Shown: piece after piece, positions 8,442-17,977 of the stretch | How the letters are laid out: each line of letters starts with the position of its first letter | Numbering within the stretch: position 1 is the first letter of the stretch | NCBI GenBank assembly: GCA_028713535.1 | Contig: JAQTOC010000008.1 | Span: forward strand, 1 to 32,316 | DNA from: Candidatus Nanoarchaeia archaeon | GTDB taxonomy: Archaea > Nanobdellota > Nanobdellia > SCGC-AAA011-G17 > JACPNG01 | Reading direction: 5' to 3' | Length of the DNA: 32,316 nucleotides | Program-made: the position numbers and the translations under genes | The notes under the pieces: generated by a model | Databases searched by the model: none | The model's input: only the letters and a program-made list of their open reading frames with translations | Told to the model about the DNA's origin: nothing

Positions 8442-9671
8442 ATGTTGAATCTTAAGAAAATATTACTTTTTTTAGCAGTTTTACTCGTTACATTAGCCTC
8501 AGCCATGGCCAGCCTTGGCGTATGGGATAATGGGGACTGTACAGGAGTAGATAATACTGATTTAATCTCAGCTAGTACATTAATAAATAACGGCTGGGAT
8601 GTTTTAGACCAGCAAATGAAGCTTGGTCAATCACATAAAATCTCATTTAAGGGGATTTATAATGGCAATTCTGAGCCTATTACATTAGAATACCAGTTGT
8701 TTTACTGTGAAACCCATAAAAATCCTTGTTATGATGAGCTTATTTCATTAGTACCGGTTACAATCCAGCCTGGAGAAACCCTTGATGAATTTTCAATAAA
8801 GTTTAAGCCTAAATGGGTTGGAACCTACCAGCTTGATTGGGCAACCCAAGATAGCTCAATAAGAGGATGTACTTTTTATGCCTACCTTGTTGATGTAACT
8901 GAGAAAAACAAATGTGTTCCTACAGAAGAAGTATGTGATGGAAAGGATAATGACTGCGATGGTCAAATAGATGAAGATTGCTACGTTGCTTGTTATGAAG
9001 ACAGTGATTGCGGAATCTCTGGATATATTGGAGACCCGGTTTGTGTTGGAAATGATATCAAACAGATTTATGGGGTTCATACCTGTGTATTTAAGGGAAC
9101 ACCTGCTTCATATTGTGCATTTGATTCTTACCTTGAAACAGAAACTTGCTCATACATGTGTGTTGATGGAGAATGTATTGACGAGCCAACCTATGAGTGT
9201 TCAGATGATGCTGACAATGACAACGACAGTTTAATTGATGAAAACGACCCAGGATGTCACACAGACTTAAATCCTGATAACCCAGATTCATATGATCCTT
9301 ATGACAACGATGAGTATAATCACATATACACAGAACCAGTAATAAGCTATTGTGACAGCTCAGAGTTCAGTATATTTGGGTTTATGCCTGAAGAAGATGT
9401 AATGCCTGGAGAAGATCTTGAGATTTTGATTAAAGTAAAAAACAATGGCTGCTTTGATGAAAAAGATGTACAGCTTAAGGTACAGGATTTAAACTCAGGC
9501 TATACGGACATTGTTAATTACAATACAGATCTTGAAAGATTTGAAAGCAGATGGTATGATTACTTTTTCAAAGTTCCATACGACCAAGATACCGGAGCTC
9601 AGATATTGAAGCTCATAGTAAGCAACGACAACAATGAAGTTTCAAAGTATGTAACTTACTTTGTTCTTTAA
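8442..9671 (+). CDS. Secreted surface protein with MopE-like Asp-rich Cys repeats
   Basis: GGAGG Shine-Dalgarno (8432-8436) favours the ATG at 8442 over 8418; signal peptide; EVCDGKDNDCDGQIDEDC and ECSDDADNDNDSLIDENDPGC. Confidence 0.75.
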   Translation: MLNLKKILLFLAVLLVTLASAMASLGVWDNGDCTGVDNTDLISASTLINNGWDVLDQQMKLGQSHKISFKGIYNGNSEPITLEYQLFYCETHKNPCYDELISLVPVTIQPGETLDEFSIKFKPKWVGTYQLDWATQDSSIRGCTFYAYLVDVTEKNKCVPTEEVCDGKDNDCDGQIDEDCYVACYEDSDCGISGYIGDPVCVGNDIKQIYGVHTCVFKGTPASYCAFDSYLETETCSYMCVDGECIDEPTYECSDDADNDNDSLIDENDPGCHTDLNPDNPDSYDPYDNDEYNHIYTEPVISYCDSSEFSIFGFMPEEDVMPGEDLEILIKVKNNGCFDEKDVQLKVQDLNSGYTDIVNYNTDLERFESRWYDYFFKVPYDQDTGAQILKLIVSNDNNEVSKYVTYFVL

Positions 9672-9781
9672 TTTTTTCTTTTTAATATCTTTTTTATAAT
9701 ATATCCTTTTAATGCAATAAATCTTTAAATACTATTCTGACTCCCGAATGATAACAAATTTTACCAACTTAGGGGGGAATT

Positions 9782-11050
9782 ATGATGAAAAGGCTAAACA
9801 TAATGCTTTTAACACTGGTGTTTACAGTGTTGGTAGCCGCATCTGTATCAGCTGTTGGCTATGAAATCTCAGAAGTAGAGATAGATGGTATTGAAGCTGC
9901 CTCAGGAACTGTTGTCTATGCAGAAGCAGACAAAGAGCTCGGGGTAGACGTATTTATAAATTATGACTCAGGCAACACCACCTATGACAATGTCAAGGTT
10001 AAGGCATGGATAGGCGGTTATGAATATGGTGATGTTGAAGAAACAACAGATCCTTTCGTTGTTGAGCCTGGTGTTTCTTACAAGAAAACAGTAAGCTTGT
10101 ATCTTCCTGATGATATGGAAGGGAACGAAGACTACACACTTCATGTAAAGGTATATGATGAAGTTAACAGCAAAGAGTATATGTATACTTTAAGTTTAAG
10201 AGTCCAGTCTAGAAGGCACTCATTAAAGATTCAGGATGTTATTGTAAGGCCAAGTACCTCTTTCGAAGCAGGTATGCCTTTGTTTGTAACAGTAAGAGTT
10301 GAAAACCTTGGGCAGAAGAAAGAAGAAGATATCAAGGTTACTGCAACAATACCTGAATTAGGTGTTTCAGCAAGAGATTATATTGACGAACTAACTGCAA
10401 ATGAAGATGCAGATATCTCAGAAGACAACGAAGACGAAGAAGATTCTGCTTCAAGTGATGAATTGTACTTGAAACTTCCAGACAATGCTGCAGCAGGAGT
10501 TTACACTCTTAATGTGGATGTTGACTACAACAGGGGAAACGACAGGATAACAACCACAAAAACAATTACAGTTGTAAAACCTGAAGAAGCAGTTGTAGAG
10601 GAAAAGCCACTTGTAAACTTTGACTCAACCTCAAAGAGTGCAGCTAAAGGCGAGGAAGTGACATACAAGGTTACAATTGCAAACATGGATAAAGAAAGCG
10701 GAGTTTATTCAGTGGAAGTTGAAGGCACAGACTTATTTGCAAATTCAAGAGTTGACCCAGCATTTGTTTTGGTTCCAGGAGAAGGAACAGCATCAGCTAA
10801 CCTATTCCTTATGGCCAAAGACAGTGCAACATCTGGAATGCACAGCTTCACAGTAAAAGTATTGAAAGCTGGAGAGTTAATTAAGGAAGAGACATTGACT
10901 CTTGAAGTTAGCGGTGAAACTTCTGAACCAACTTCAACACAGACTTACTTGGTGATAGGATTTATAATTTTGGTTGTAATCCTTATCATACTGGGAGTAG
11001 CTGTTTTGGTTGGCAGGAATAAACCAGAAGAACCAAGGCAATATTACTAA
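9782..11050 (+). CDS. Surface/S-layer-like protein with CARDB-like beta domains and C-terminal TM anchor
   Basis: Signal peptide; beta-rich repeats (e.g. PLFVTVRVENLGQKKEEDIKVTATI); C-terminal TM helix followed by basic tail; strong SD (aggggggaatt-ATG). Confidence 0.75.
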   Translation: MMKRLNIMLLTLVFTVLVAASVSAVGYEISEVEIDGIEAASGTVVYAEADKELGVDVFINYDSGNTTYDNVKVKAWIGGYEYGDVEETTDPFVVEPGVSYKKTVSLYLPDDMEGNEDYTLHVKVYDEVNSKEYMYTLSLRVQSRRHSLKIQDVIVRPSTSFEAGMPLFVTVRVENLGQKKEEDIKVTATIPELGVSARDYIDELTANEDADISEDNEDEEDSASSDELYLKLPDNAAAGVYTLNVDVDYNRGNDRITTTKTITVVKPEEAVVEEKPLVNFDSTSKSAAKGEEVTYKVTIANMDKESGVYSVEVEGTDLFANSRVDPAFVLVPGEGTASANLFLMAKDSATSGMHSFTVKVLKAGELIKEETLTLEVSGETSEPTSTQTYLVIGFIILVVILIILGVAVLVGRNKPEEPRQYY

Positions 11051-11098
11051 GCCTTTTTTCTCTTTTTATTTTAAAAATATATTTAGATAAACAAATTA

Positions 11099-14000
11099 TT
11101 AAACCTTTAAGCTGACTAATTTTGTGACTCCTTCCTGCATTGAAACTCCATATAGTTGGTCTGCTTCAGAAATTATTGCATCATTGTGGGAAATAACAAT
11201 GTACTGTGCATTGCTTGCATATCTTGCGATTAATTTGCTTAGTAAAGCAGAATTTCTTTTGTCTAATGCAGCATCAACTTCATCAAGCAGGTAGAAGGAA
11301 GCAGGGCTGTATTCCTGTATTGCAAATATGAATGACAAAGCAGTTAATGTTTTTTCTCCGCCTGAAAGAGATTTAATGTCCATGAACTTGTTTCCTGTCA
11401 GCTTAACCTTCATTTCAACCCCGGATTCAAACAAGTTTTCTTCGTCTTCAATTTCAAGATGAGCCTCCCCCTTAGTGGATAATGATGCAAAGATCCTCTT
11501 GAAATTCTCTGCAAGCGACCTGTATGTTTTCATGAACAATGATTTTTTCTTCCCCTCTATTTCCTGCATTAACGTTAATATGTTTTCTTTCTCAACTTTT
11601 AGTGTTTCAGCCTTTCCCATTATTGAATCATACTCTTCATTAACCTTGTCGTAAACTTCAAGGGCTCTCATGTTTATGTTTCCAAGCTGGCTCATCAATC
11701 CCTCGAATTTCTTGATCTCAAACTTTAATTCTTCAATCTCAACACCTTTCCTTAAAGAAACCCCCGCATAATCTGCAAATTCTACATTAAATGCTTCAAG
11801 CTCTGCAACGATCTTTGCTCTGTCTATGTTTATATTGTTGATCCTGTATTCTATTGCCTTTACTCTTTCTTCTTCCCTTAGAAGCTGGTTTTCTTTTTTA
11901 TTCTTTATCTCATCAATGGTGTTTCTCTTGCCGAATAGGTTCTTGAAGGTATTATAAAATTCCTTTTCTATTTTTTCTTTTTCTTTTAATGCCTGATTGC
12001 TTTCATTAATCTTTTTGTCTAGTTCAATCATTTCATTCTTGAAAGACTCAAGTTCCTTGCTTGAATCTTGTATTATCTTCTGTGTTTTTTCTTTTTCCTT
12101 GATATAGATTTCATTTATCTGGGCATTAATTGTTTCAGTTTCCCCTTTAATCTTTAAAATCTTAGAGGTGATCTCATCTCTTTTGTTTTCCAGGTTGCTG
12201 AGCTGTTCATTCTCTTTTGTATTCTTTGTTTTTTCAATGAGTTCGTTCTTCTGTGTTCTCAAGCTCTCAAGTTCCTGAGACTTTATTTTTATTTTTTCTT
12301 CTGCTTTTTCTATGTCCTTGGCAGCAGTTTCTATTTCATTCAATATTTGTTTCTGCTTCTTTCTTATTTCCTCAAGATCCTTGCCGCCAGTAAGATTGTC
12401 AAGCTTGATTATTTCTGCCTCAAGCTCAGCCTTCTTGTTCTTTAATTCGTAAACCTTGTTTTCATTTTCAATTCTTTTTTGGTCCAGTAAATTAACAGTT
12501 TCTTTTAATCGGGTTATGTCCTCTTCTAAATGAGTTATGCCTGCTGAAAGATCTTTTTCCTTGAAAGTGTTTGTTAGTTTTCTGTAACCTCCGACCATCG
12601 CCCCGCTGCCTTCCATCAGGTCTCCATCCAGAGTAACCATCCTTATTTCGCCAACCCCAATCTTCCTGGCGTTTGTTAAACTGTCCATAACCAATGTTGA
12701 TCCAAAAGTGTATGAGAATATATCTTTGTATTTTGGGTTAAACTTGACCAGATCCATTGCAAACCCGACTGCTCCAGGATTTTTTGAAAACTGCCTGTCC
12801 GAGTTTGTTATCTGCCCACCTTTTATTTTGTTCATTGGAAGGAACGTGACTACTCCAGTTTTTGTTTGCTTGAGGTACTCAATGCATTCCTGTGCAATCT
12901 TGTCATCATCCACAACAATGCTGTTTAATCTTGGTCCTGCAGCTACAGAGAGTGCAGTATTATACTTGGAGTCTACCTCCCCAAGATCAGAAACAGTTCC
13001 ATGAACTCCTTTTTTGTTTAATTTTATTATGTTCTTGATTGCAATGTTCTGTTGCGACAATACGGTCTGCGTGAACTCTTTTGCATTAAGCCTTGTTAAT
13101 TCTTCATTTGTCTTGACTAAATTTTCTCTTGCCTTGGCTAATTGGCTGCTTATCTTTGAGCTTTCATTTAGTTCTTTTGTTAAATCTGTTGTTATTTGTT
13201 TGAAATTTTTTCTTGCTTCAATCAAGGTTGAGAAACTATCCTCCCCCCCAGGGTTGATTAAGCTTTGCTGATGCTCCAGATTGTCTTTTTTCCTGAGCAA
13301 TTGTTGCTGTTTTTCTTTCTCTAACTCAACCTCAACTAATAATTTTTCGAATTTCTTTTCTAATTCTTCAAGGTTTCCAAACCCGGAAAACTTGCCCTTT
13401 AACTGAATAAGCTCCTTCTTTACTTTTTCTTCTTCTGATTTAAGCAGGTTGTTTTGTTTTTCAAGCCTGGATTTTTCCTCTCCAAACGCTTTGATTTTGT
13501 CCTCAATGTCCTTGATATTCTTTAATAGCTGTATTTTCCTGCTGTCTATCTTTTTTATTTCTGTTTCACAAACTTCTTTTCTGGATTTGTCTTTTGTCGA
13601 GGAAATCTTAAGATCTTCAATATCAGAATGCAGTTTTTTCTGTTCTATCTCACCTTTTTCTTCAATATGTTTGTTTATGTTTTCAATCTCTTGCTTCTTG
13701 GCCTCAATTTCTCCTTTTAATTCAACTGTCTTTTTCCTTATTGAGTCAATCTCATCCTGGCTTGATTTTATTTTTTTATCAATCTCTTCTTTTTTTGTTT
13801 CCTTGTCTTTTATCTGTAAATGTAAGTATGTTGCCTTGTTTCTTTTGATGTCAGCCTCAAGCTCTTTGAATCTCACTGCCTGGTCTCTGTCTTTTTTTAG
13901 TTCTCTTAGGTTAACCTCTTTTTCATGAAGAATTATCCTTGCTTCGTTAAGCTTCTCATCTACTTTGTTTAATTCTAATAATGACCTCTGTTTCTTTTCC

Positions 14001-14515
14001 TCATAAACCCCTATTCCAGAAACATCTTCTATTATTTCTCTTCTTTGTTCAGGTTTCATTTCCATAAATCTTATGATGTCTCCCTGCAGTACTATGTTGT
14101 GGCCGTCAGGGTCAACCTTTGCCTGGCTTAGTAATTCAATAACCTGTTGCCTTGTAACAATCTGGTCCATTAGCATGTAAACAGAATTCCCGTTTTGTTT
14201 CACAACCCTTGTTATCTTTATTTCCTTGTCTTTTAATGGAAAACTTTTGTTTGAGTTGTCAAAAATAATGCTTACCTCTGCCTCTTTGGCAGGGCTTCCT
14301 TTTTTGCCGCCATTGTAAATTAAATGTGATGATTTTTCTGCCCTCATGCCCTTTGCAGAGATTTTTCCTAGAACAAAACATAAAGCATCAACAATATTGC
14401 TTTTTCCAGAGCCGTTTGGACCAAGAACACAATTAAATTTGTCTCCAAAGATAATGTCTGTTTTCTTAGCAAAAGACTTAAATCCACGTGCAGTCATAGA
14501 TTTAATAATTGTCAT
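11099..14515 (-). CDS. smc: Chromosome segregation protein SMC
   Basis: GPNGSGKSNIVDALCFVLG Walker A, long coiled coils with a hinge near KKGVHGTVSDLGEV, LSGGEKTLTALSFIFA signature, LLDEVDAALD Walker B. Confidence 0.97.
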   Translation of the reverse strand: MTIIKSMTARGFKSFAKKTDIIFGDKFNCVLGPNGSGKSNIVDALCFVLGKISAKGMRAEKSSHLIYNGGKKGSPAKEAEVSIIFDNSNKSFPLKDKEIKITRVVKQNGNSVYMLMDQIVTRQQVIELLSQAKVDPDGHNIVLQGDIIRFMEMKPEQRREIIEDVSGIGVYEEKKQRSLLELNKVDEKLNEARIILHEKEVNLRELKKDRDQAVRFKELEADIKRNKATYLHLQIKDKETKKEEIDKKIKSSQDEIDSIRKKTVELKGEIEAKKQEIENINKHIEEKGEIEQKKLHSDIEDLKISSTKDKSRKEVCETEIKKIDSRKIQLLKNIKDIEDKIKAFGEEKSRLEKQNNLLKSEEEKVKKELIQLKGKFSGFGNLEELEKKFEKLLVEVELEKEKQQQLLRKKDNLEHQQSLINPGGEDSFSTLIEARKNFKQITTDLTKELNESSKISSQLAKARENLVKTNEELTRLNAKEFTQTVLSQQNIAIKNIIKLNKKGVHGTVSDLGEVDSKYNTALSVAAGPRLNSIVVDDDKIAQECIEYLKQTKTGVVTFLPMNKIKGGQITNSDRQFSKNPGAVGFAMDLVKFNPKYKDIFSYTFGSTLVMDSLTNARKIGVGEIRMVTLDGDLMEGSGAMVGGYRKLTNTFKEKDLSAGITHLEEDITRLKETVNLLDQKRIENENKVYELKNKKAELEAEIIKLDNLTGGKDLEEIRKKQKQILNEIETAAKDIEKAEEKIKIKSQELESLRTQKNELIEKTKNTKENEQLSNLENKRDEITSKILKIKGETETINAQINEIYIKEKEKTQKIIQDSSKELESFKNEMIELDKKINESNQALKEKEKIEKEFYNTFKNLFGKRNTIDEIKNKKENQLLREEERVKAIEYRINNINIDRAKIVAELEAFNVEFADYAGVSLRKGVEIEELKFEIKKFEGLMSQLGNINMRALEVYDKVNEEYDSIMGKAETLKVEKENILTLMQEIEGKKKSLFMKTYRSLAENFKRIFASLSTKGEAHLEIEDEENLFESGVEMKVKLTGNKFMDIKSLSGGEKTLTALSFIFAIQEYSPASFYLLDEVDAALDKRNSALLSKLIARYASNAQYIVISHNDAIISEADQLYGVSMQEGVTKLVSLKV

Positions 14516-14547
14516 TCCTTTAGGAAATTAAACTTTAATTTATAAAT

Positions 14548-15174
14548 TTATTGATTTTTGTTATAATCTTGTTTTATATGGTTGATTATATCCTTGATGG
14601 AAATTATTTTTAAATTATGCTCTTTTGCTAATTTTTCTATGTCTTCTCTCTTGGCTGTGTTCCCATCTTCCTTGAGTATTTCACACAAAACAGCAGCAGG
14701 ATAAAGCCCGGCAAGCTTGCATAAGTCCACTCCTGCTTCAGTATGGCCGTCTCTTTTAAGAACCCCGCCTTCCTGATACCTTAAAGGGAATATATGCCCT
14801 GGACGATTGAAGTCTTCTGCTTTGGCAGACTTGTTAGTTAATTCTTTTATGGTTTTGCACCTGTCAAATGCACTTATTCCAGAACCCTTTCCTTTAAAGT
14901 CAATAGATACTGTAAACTTACACCCCATCTTTCCACTATTATTTTTATTTTCAACCATTAAAGGAATTTTTAATTCATCAAGTCTTTTCCCTATCATTGG
15001 AACACAAATTAATCCACCGCCTTTTTTAATCATAAAGTTAACATTAGAAGGAGTTGCTTTTTCAGCTGCCATGACAAAATCCCCTTCATTCTCACGATCC
15101 TCATTATCTGTAACAATTATTAAATTGCCTTTCTTTAGTTCTCGTATCCCTTCTTCAATTGTAGAAAGTGGCAT
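14548..15174 (-). CDS. ribB: 3,4-dihydroxy-2-butanone-4-phosphate synthase
   Basis: NLIIVTDNEDRENEGDFVMAAEKAT, FDRCKTIKEL, RPGHIFPLRYQEGGVLKRDGHTEAGVDLCKLAGL. Confidence 0.95.
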   Translation of the reverse strand: MPLSTIEEGIRELKKGNLIIVTDNEDRENEGDFVMAAEKATPSNVNFMIKKGGGLICVPMIGKRLDELKIPLMVENKNNSGKMGCKFTVSIDFKGKGSGISAFDRCKTIKELTNKSAKAEDFNRPGHIFPLRYQEGGVLKRDGHTEAGVDLCKLAGLYPAAVLCEILKEDGNTAKREDIEKLAKEHNLKIISIKDIINHIKQDYNKNQ

Positions 15175-15245
15175 ACCTAAATTTAATAGTTTTGATTTAA
15201 GAATTTATCTAAGTTGGATTCAGGATATTCTCCTATAATATGATT

Positions 15246-15893
15246 TTAGAACTCGTTTAATTTTTTCTGTTTTTTATTATTTTCTTGGTTTTTCCATGTA
15301 GCCCAGCTTTTCCTGAAAATCTCAGGATATTTTTCAAAATTTTCTTCAGTGTATTTTTGTGTTATTGCATTGGAACTGTATCCAGGCCCGAAATCACCAT
15401 ACTCTTTTTTCATTTTCTCAAGTATTATCTCTCGTGTTTCTTTTGCAAGTATTGAAGCAGCTCCAACAATAACATAGTTCAGGTCTGCCTTATGTTCACA
15501 TATAATTGGAATCTCCTTGTTTTGTAAGTGCTTTCTTAAATATCGTTCATATGCCTTCAAGTTAGGGGAGGGGCAATCCAAAATCACTTTGTCAGGATTC
15601 ATAATGTTAATTATTTCTGCTGCTTTTATTGCTTCCAGCCAGTTTAGGTTTAAGTTTGCTGATTCAACTGCCTCATCAATTTCTTTTGGGTTTATGACAA
15701 TTGTGTGGCTCACGGTAATCTTTTTTAATTTTTTGAATAACTCAGCCCTCTTCTTAGGCAATACTAACTTAGAATCTCTGACTCCTAACTCTTTTAGTTT
15801 TTCTAGATCATTTTCATCAGTCATTGTGCCAGCTATCACTAATGGTCCAATTACAGGTCCTCTTCCAGCCTCATCAATGCCTAAAATCATCAT
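15246..15893 (-). CDS. rnhB: Ribonuclease HII
   Basis: MMILGIDEAGRGPVIGPLVIAG, ADLNYVIVGAASILAKETRE, GDFGPGYSS. Start trimmed to 15893 from the listed 15941. Confidence 0.93.
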   Translation of the reverse strand: MMILGIDEAGRGPVIGPLVIAGTMTDENDLEKLKELGVRDSKLVLPKKRAELFKKLKKITVSHTIVINPKEIDEAVESANLNLNWLEAIKAAEIINIMNPDKVILDCPSPNLKAYERYLRKHLQNKEIPIICEHKADLNYVIVGAASILAKETREIILEKMKKEYGDFGPGYSSNAITQKYTEENFEKYPEIFRKSWATWKNQENNKKQKKLNEF

Positions 15894-15997
15894 CTGACAA
15901 GTCATATAAGGTTTATTTATAAATATTCCGAGTGCTGTCAAATTATTTTCAGGCTTTTTTACTAAACGTTATTTAAGCGATTTTTCATGTTTATGCT

Positions 15998-16480
15998 ATG
16001 AAAACAACAAGGAAAATTGGTTTATATTTAGCCTTTCTTTCTCTTCCTTACCTAACAGGCTGTTCCAGCCCAGAAACTAAAAAACAAGATCTTTTGGAAA
16101 AGTTTGCAGAAAATCCAAAACAATACGAAGAGCAGATAGATTCTATGATTAATGAGCTGTACAGATTAAAAATAAATGCTAACAATGGCCATATTGTCAA
16201 GCAAGGGTATGTAAATCCCGGAGATGTTTTTCTTGTCTATTGTAGCTCTGGAGAAGGAGATTATCTAATGTTAAAAAATTCCAATACAAATGAATTGCTT
16301 GATCTAAGGTATGTAGACGGAACAACACAACTAGGAAGTCTTGGTCATAGAGCCAAAGGCCTTAAGAAAGAACTTGTTAATGGCTTGTTTGACAAAGCAG
16401 ATGGTCTTTTTGAGGGCATTGACAAGATCGGAGATAAGGGAAAAGACATACTCTTTATCATAGAAAACGGAGGTTTTTAA
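15998..16480 (+). CDS. Predicted lipoprotein, unknown function
   Basis: MKTTRKIGLYLAFLSLPYLTGCSSPE: basic n-region, hydrophobic h-region, L-T-G-C lipobox. Confidence 0.65.
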   Translation: MKTTRKIGLYLAFLSLPYLTGCSSPETKKQDLLEKFAENPKQYEEQIDSMINELYRLKINANNGHIVKQGYVNPGDVFLVYCSSGEGDYLMLKNSNTNELLDLRYVDGTTQLGSLGHRAKGLKKELVNGLFDKADGLFEGIDKIGDKGKDILFIIENGGF

Positions 16481-16481
16481 A

Positions 16482-16697
16482 ATGTCAAAACTGGGTAAGG
16501 TTGTAAAAACTCTTTTTGCAGGATATCTTGTTTTTAAACTTGGTTCTTGTTATGGCGCGTATAAGACTGCTAAGGAATATAAGATGAGAGAGCAAAGAAA
16601 CATTATTGGATATAATCTTATTGAAGACAATAAATATCTTGCTGAGAATAAACTTGAAACAAAGCTTGCTGATTATGAAATTCTAAACAAAATTTGA
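16482..16697 (+). CDS. Small membrane-associated hypothetical protein
   Basis: One-bp gap after the lipoprotein gene; N-terminal hydrophobic helix. Confidence 0.5.
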   Translation: MSKLGKVVKTLFAGYLVFKLGSCYGAYKTAKEYKMREQRNIIGYNLIEDNKYLAENKLETKLADYEILNKI

Positions 16698-16702
16698 AAG
16701 AA

Positions 16703-16777
16703 TAGCGGGAGGTGGATTTGAACCACCGACCTCCGGGTTATGGGCCCGACGAGCACTCCTGGCTGCTCCATCCCGCT
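16703..16777 (-). tRNA. Initiator tRNA-Met (CAT)
   Basis: Reverse complement AGCGGGATGGAGCAGCCAGGAGTGCTCGTCGGGCCCATAACCCGGAGGTCGGTGGTTCAAATCCACCTCCCGCTA; A1-U72 pair and GGG/CCC anticodon-stem pairs are initiator hallmarks. Confidence 0.95.
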
Positions 16778-16853
16778 GAGCTTTAAGAGAAAACAGCTGT
16801 TTTTAAAGGTTTTGAATCAAAAATCTTAAATAACTCCAATCCATAGTAATTTT

Positions 16854-17081
16854 ATGTCAGGTCCTGGTGAAGGTAAAAAATTACTCAAAAGAGTTAAAGT
16901 TTACATTCATGAAAAAGGAAAATCCGGTGCTTCTGTCACACATTTAGATATTGAAAGTCCTGATATTGCTAAGATAATAAAAGAAAACGAGATAACGTTT
17001 GTCAAAGGAAAGTCTGGAGGAATTTTTATAGCTCTAAAAAAACCAATGATTGAAAGAGCAGAAAAAATAATTAAAAAATGA
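16854..17081 (+). CDS. Small hypothetical protein
   Basis: 75-aa ORF with ATGA overlap to downstream SdpI-like gene. Confidence 0.5.
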   Translation: MSGPGEGKKLLKRVKVYIHEKGKSGASVTHLDIESPDIAKIIKENEITFVKGKSGGIFIALKKPMIERAEKIIKK

Positions 17082-17749
17082 AGAATAAAATAAAACTAAT
17101 AATCTGTGTAATGTTAATCATACTAATGTTTGGGTTTGGCCTTCTTTTGTACAACAAGCTTCCTGATAAAGTTCCAAGCCATTTTAATGCAGAGGGACAA
17201 GTTGATGGCTATTCTTCAAGGATGGCTTCAGTAATTATGATGCCAATTCTGACCATAGTCCTTCTTGGATTTTTTCTTCTAATCCCAAAAATTGAGGTCT
17301 TTAAGGAAAATCTCAAGAGCTTTATTAAACAGTACTATAGTTTTATTGTTGCTTTTACTTTGTTTATGTTTATGATTCACATAACACTCTTGCTAAACGC
17401 AGTAGGTTATAATATTAATATGGCTGATTTTATTACCTTCCTTATTGCTTTGTTGTTTGGTTATATTGGTTTAATTATGCAGAAATTCAAAAGAAACTTT
17501 TTTATTGGAATAAGAACTCCCTGGACACTGTCCAATGATAATGTATGGAAAAAAACTCACGAGTTAGGCTCTAAAACTTTTATTATAAACTCTTTGATTA
17601 TTTTATTGTCCTTGTTGCTGCCTCCTGGCTTGGCAATCTGGATATTAATTATATCTGTTCTTTTGAATGGTATTATTCTTGTTGTTTATTCCTATGTAAT
17701 TTATGATAAAGAGATTAAAAAGCTCAAGAGTAGTAAACCTTATAAATAA
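17078..17749 (+). CDS. SdpI/DUF1648-family membrane protein
   Basis: LPDKVPSHFNAEGQVDGYSSR (DUF1648 motif) and RNFFIGIRTPWTLSNDNVWKKTHELGSK (SdpI motif); multiple TM helices. Confidence 0.9.
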   Translation: MKNKIKLIICVMLIILMFGFGLLLYNKLPDKVPSHFNAEGQVDGYSSRMASVIMMPILTIVLLGFFLLIPKIEVFKENLKSFIKQYYSFIVAFTLFMFMIHITLLLNAVGYNINMADFITFLIALLFGYIGLIMQKFKRNFFIGIRTPWTLSNDNVWKKTHELGSKTFIINSLIILLSLLLPPGLAIWILIISVLLNGIILVVYSYVIYDKEIKKLKSSKPYK

Positions 17750-17772
17750 AGCTAAGGTTGTTTTCCTTTATT

Positions 17773-17856
17773 GCCGGGATCGCATAACCTGGTATTGCGC
17801 AGGTTTGCTAAACCTGTTTCCGCAAGGATATCTGGGTTCAAATCCCAGTCCCGGCG
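17773..17856 (+). tRNA. tRNA-Ser (GCT)
   Basis: GCCGGGA/TCCCGGC acceptor, anticodon arm CAGGT-TTGCTAA-ACCTG, long variable arm, T arm CTGGG-TTCAAAT-CCCAG, discriminator G. Confidence 0.95.
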
Positions 17857-17895
17857 TATCAACATTTAAAAAGAATAATTTCTTTGGTTTTATAT

Positions 17896-17977
17896 GCCGA
17901 GGTGGCACAATGGTACTGCGCAAGTCTCGAAAACTTGTTTCCGTAAGGATATTCAGGTTCGAATCCTGGCCTCGGCG
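17896..17977 (+). tRNA. tRNA-Ser (CGA)
   Basis: GCCGAGG/CCTCGGC acceptor, anticodon arm CAAGT-CTCGAAA-ACTTG, long variable arm, discriminator G. Confidence 0.95.

Noticed and set aside
9672-9720. T-rich stretch after the 8442 gene as a specific terminator
   Set aside because: Poly-T is consistent with archaeal termination but is common in this AT-rich genome; not specific enough to annotate.
12708-13928. ORFs of 85-159 aa on the plus strand (12708, 13014, 13449)
   Set aside because: Antisense to the long, well-supported smc coding region; hydrophobic Ser/Phe/Leu-rich composition is what the reverse complement of Lys/Glu-rich coiled coil gives.
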